Origin: Oppiella nova
Taxonomy: Eukaryota > Arthropoda > Arachnida > Sarcoptiformes > Oppiidae
DNA: 64,000 bases
Direction of reading: 5' to 3'
Assembly: GCA_905397405.1 (NCBI GenBank)
Contig: CAJPVJ010000003.1
Coordinates: forward strand, 1-64,000
Below, piece by piece: positions 63,959 through 64,000 of the stretch (position 1 is the first letter of the stretch; each line of letters begins with the position of its first letter). The notes under the pieces are model-generated. The model made no database searches. It had not been told where the DNA came from and saw only the letters and a list, made by a program, of their open reading frames with translations. A program made the position numbers and the translations under genes.

Positions 63959-64000
63959 AGCCACTTTTACACGCCATTGAACTTGGCGCGACCATGTATA
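63955..64000 (+). CDS. Start of next ter gene, possibly HpcH/HpaI-type aldolase (cut by window end)
   Basis: The ATG at 63955 overlaps the preceding stop (ATGA). Fifteen residues, MKPLLHAIELGATMY, are visible. In known ter biosynthetic arms a HpcH/HpaI aldolase/citrate-lyase-like protein follows here and begins with a similar LGATxY turn, so that is my guess from context. Confidence 0.55.
   Translation, partial: MKPLLHAIELGATMY

Overview
The window reads as a chromosomal segment of a gamma-proteobacterium, most probably an Acinetobacter species. The DNA is AT-rich, and it carries Acinetobacter-typical blocks: a salicylate hydroxylase with an AAHS transporter and LysR regulator, an mms valine-degradation operon, an OsmC-YcaO fusion protein, and a two-armed ter stress cluster. 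The genus call rests on protein resemblance and gene order only. No tRNA, rRNA, CRISPR array, insertion sequence or prophage was seen.

Region by region. 1-2.5 kb: end of a metallo-beta-lactamase-fold hydrolase, an Rrf2 regulator and a type II NADH-dehydrogenase-like flavoprotein. 2.8-4.8 kb: a wrecked RND efflux operon (start of the membrane-fusion gene joined to the end of the pump gene), its palindromic operator and an intact TetR gene. 5-9.5 kb: a divergent SDR/LysR pair and a Fur-boxed siderophore receptor. 9.5-10.7 kb: a MetC-type PLP enzyme.

11.1-28.9 kb is the most striking part, an alk-like hydrocarbon-oxidation island. It holds a membrane di-iron hydroxylase of the CrtR/desaturase type, a 53-aa rubredoxin, a rubredoxin-reductase-like flavoprotein, Zn alcohol dehydrogenase, aldehyde dehydrogenase, acyl-CoA synthetase, acyl-CoA dehydrogenase, a PaaG-like crotonase, a thiolase-fold protein without thiolase catalytic residues, a beta-barrel outer membrane protein, a DUF2147 protein and two large MalT/AlkS-type (LAL) regulators. 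The parts match the Pseudomonas alkBFGHJKL/alkST logic (hydroxylate a methyl group, oxidise alcohol to acid, form the CoA ester, beta-oxidise), but the oxygenase belongs to another histidine-box class, so the substrate may be a terpenoid or branched hydrocarbon. A 19-bp motif recurs in three of its promoter regions. At the right edge, beside an Lrp regulator, lies a small metC-like remnant.

29.1-33.4 kb: Lrp regulator and a salicylate module (LysR, AAHS transporter, salicylate hydroxylase). 33.8-34.8 kb: a broken Fic-family toxin-type gene with a small upstream partner. 34.9-38.2 kb: a second siderophore receptor, a small unknown protein and a MarR regulator. 38.6-42.3 kb: TetR facing a TIM-barrel isomerase and two alpha/beta hydrolases, with a near-perfect palindrome between them. 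42.4-50.7 kb: valine/isobutyrate degradation operon (HIBYL-CoA hydrolase, enoyl-CoA hydratase, acyl-CoA dehydrogenase, acyl-CoA synthetase, mmsB, mmsA) with a divergent LysR. 50.8-53.1 kb: OsmC-YcaO fusion.

53.3-64 kb: a ter stress cluster. The minus-strand arm codes TerD-family calcium-binding proteins, a TerC-like membrane protein, an AIM24-like protein and a TerD-VWA protein. The plus-strand arm, divergently transcribed, codes ATP-grasp, phosphoribosyltransferase/TRSP, HAD phosphatase and a StiP-type PRTase with overlapping genes, running into a further gene cut by the window end.
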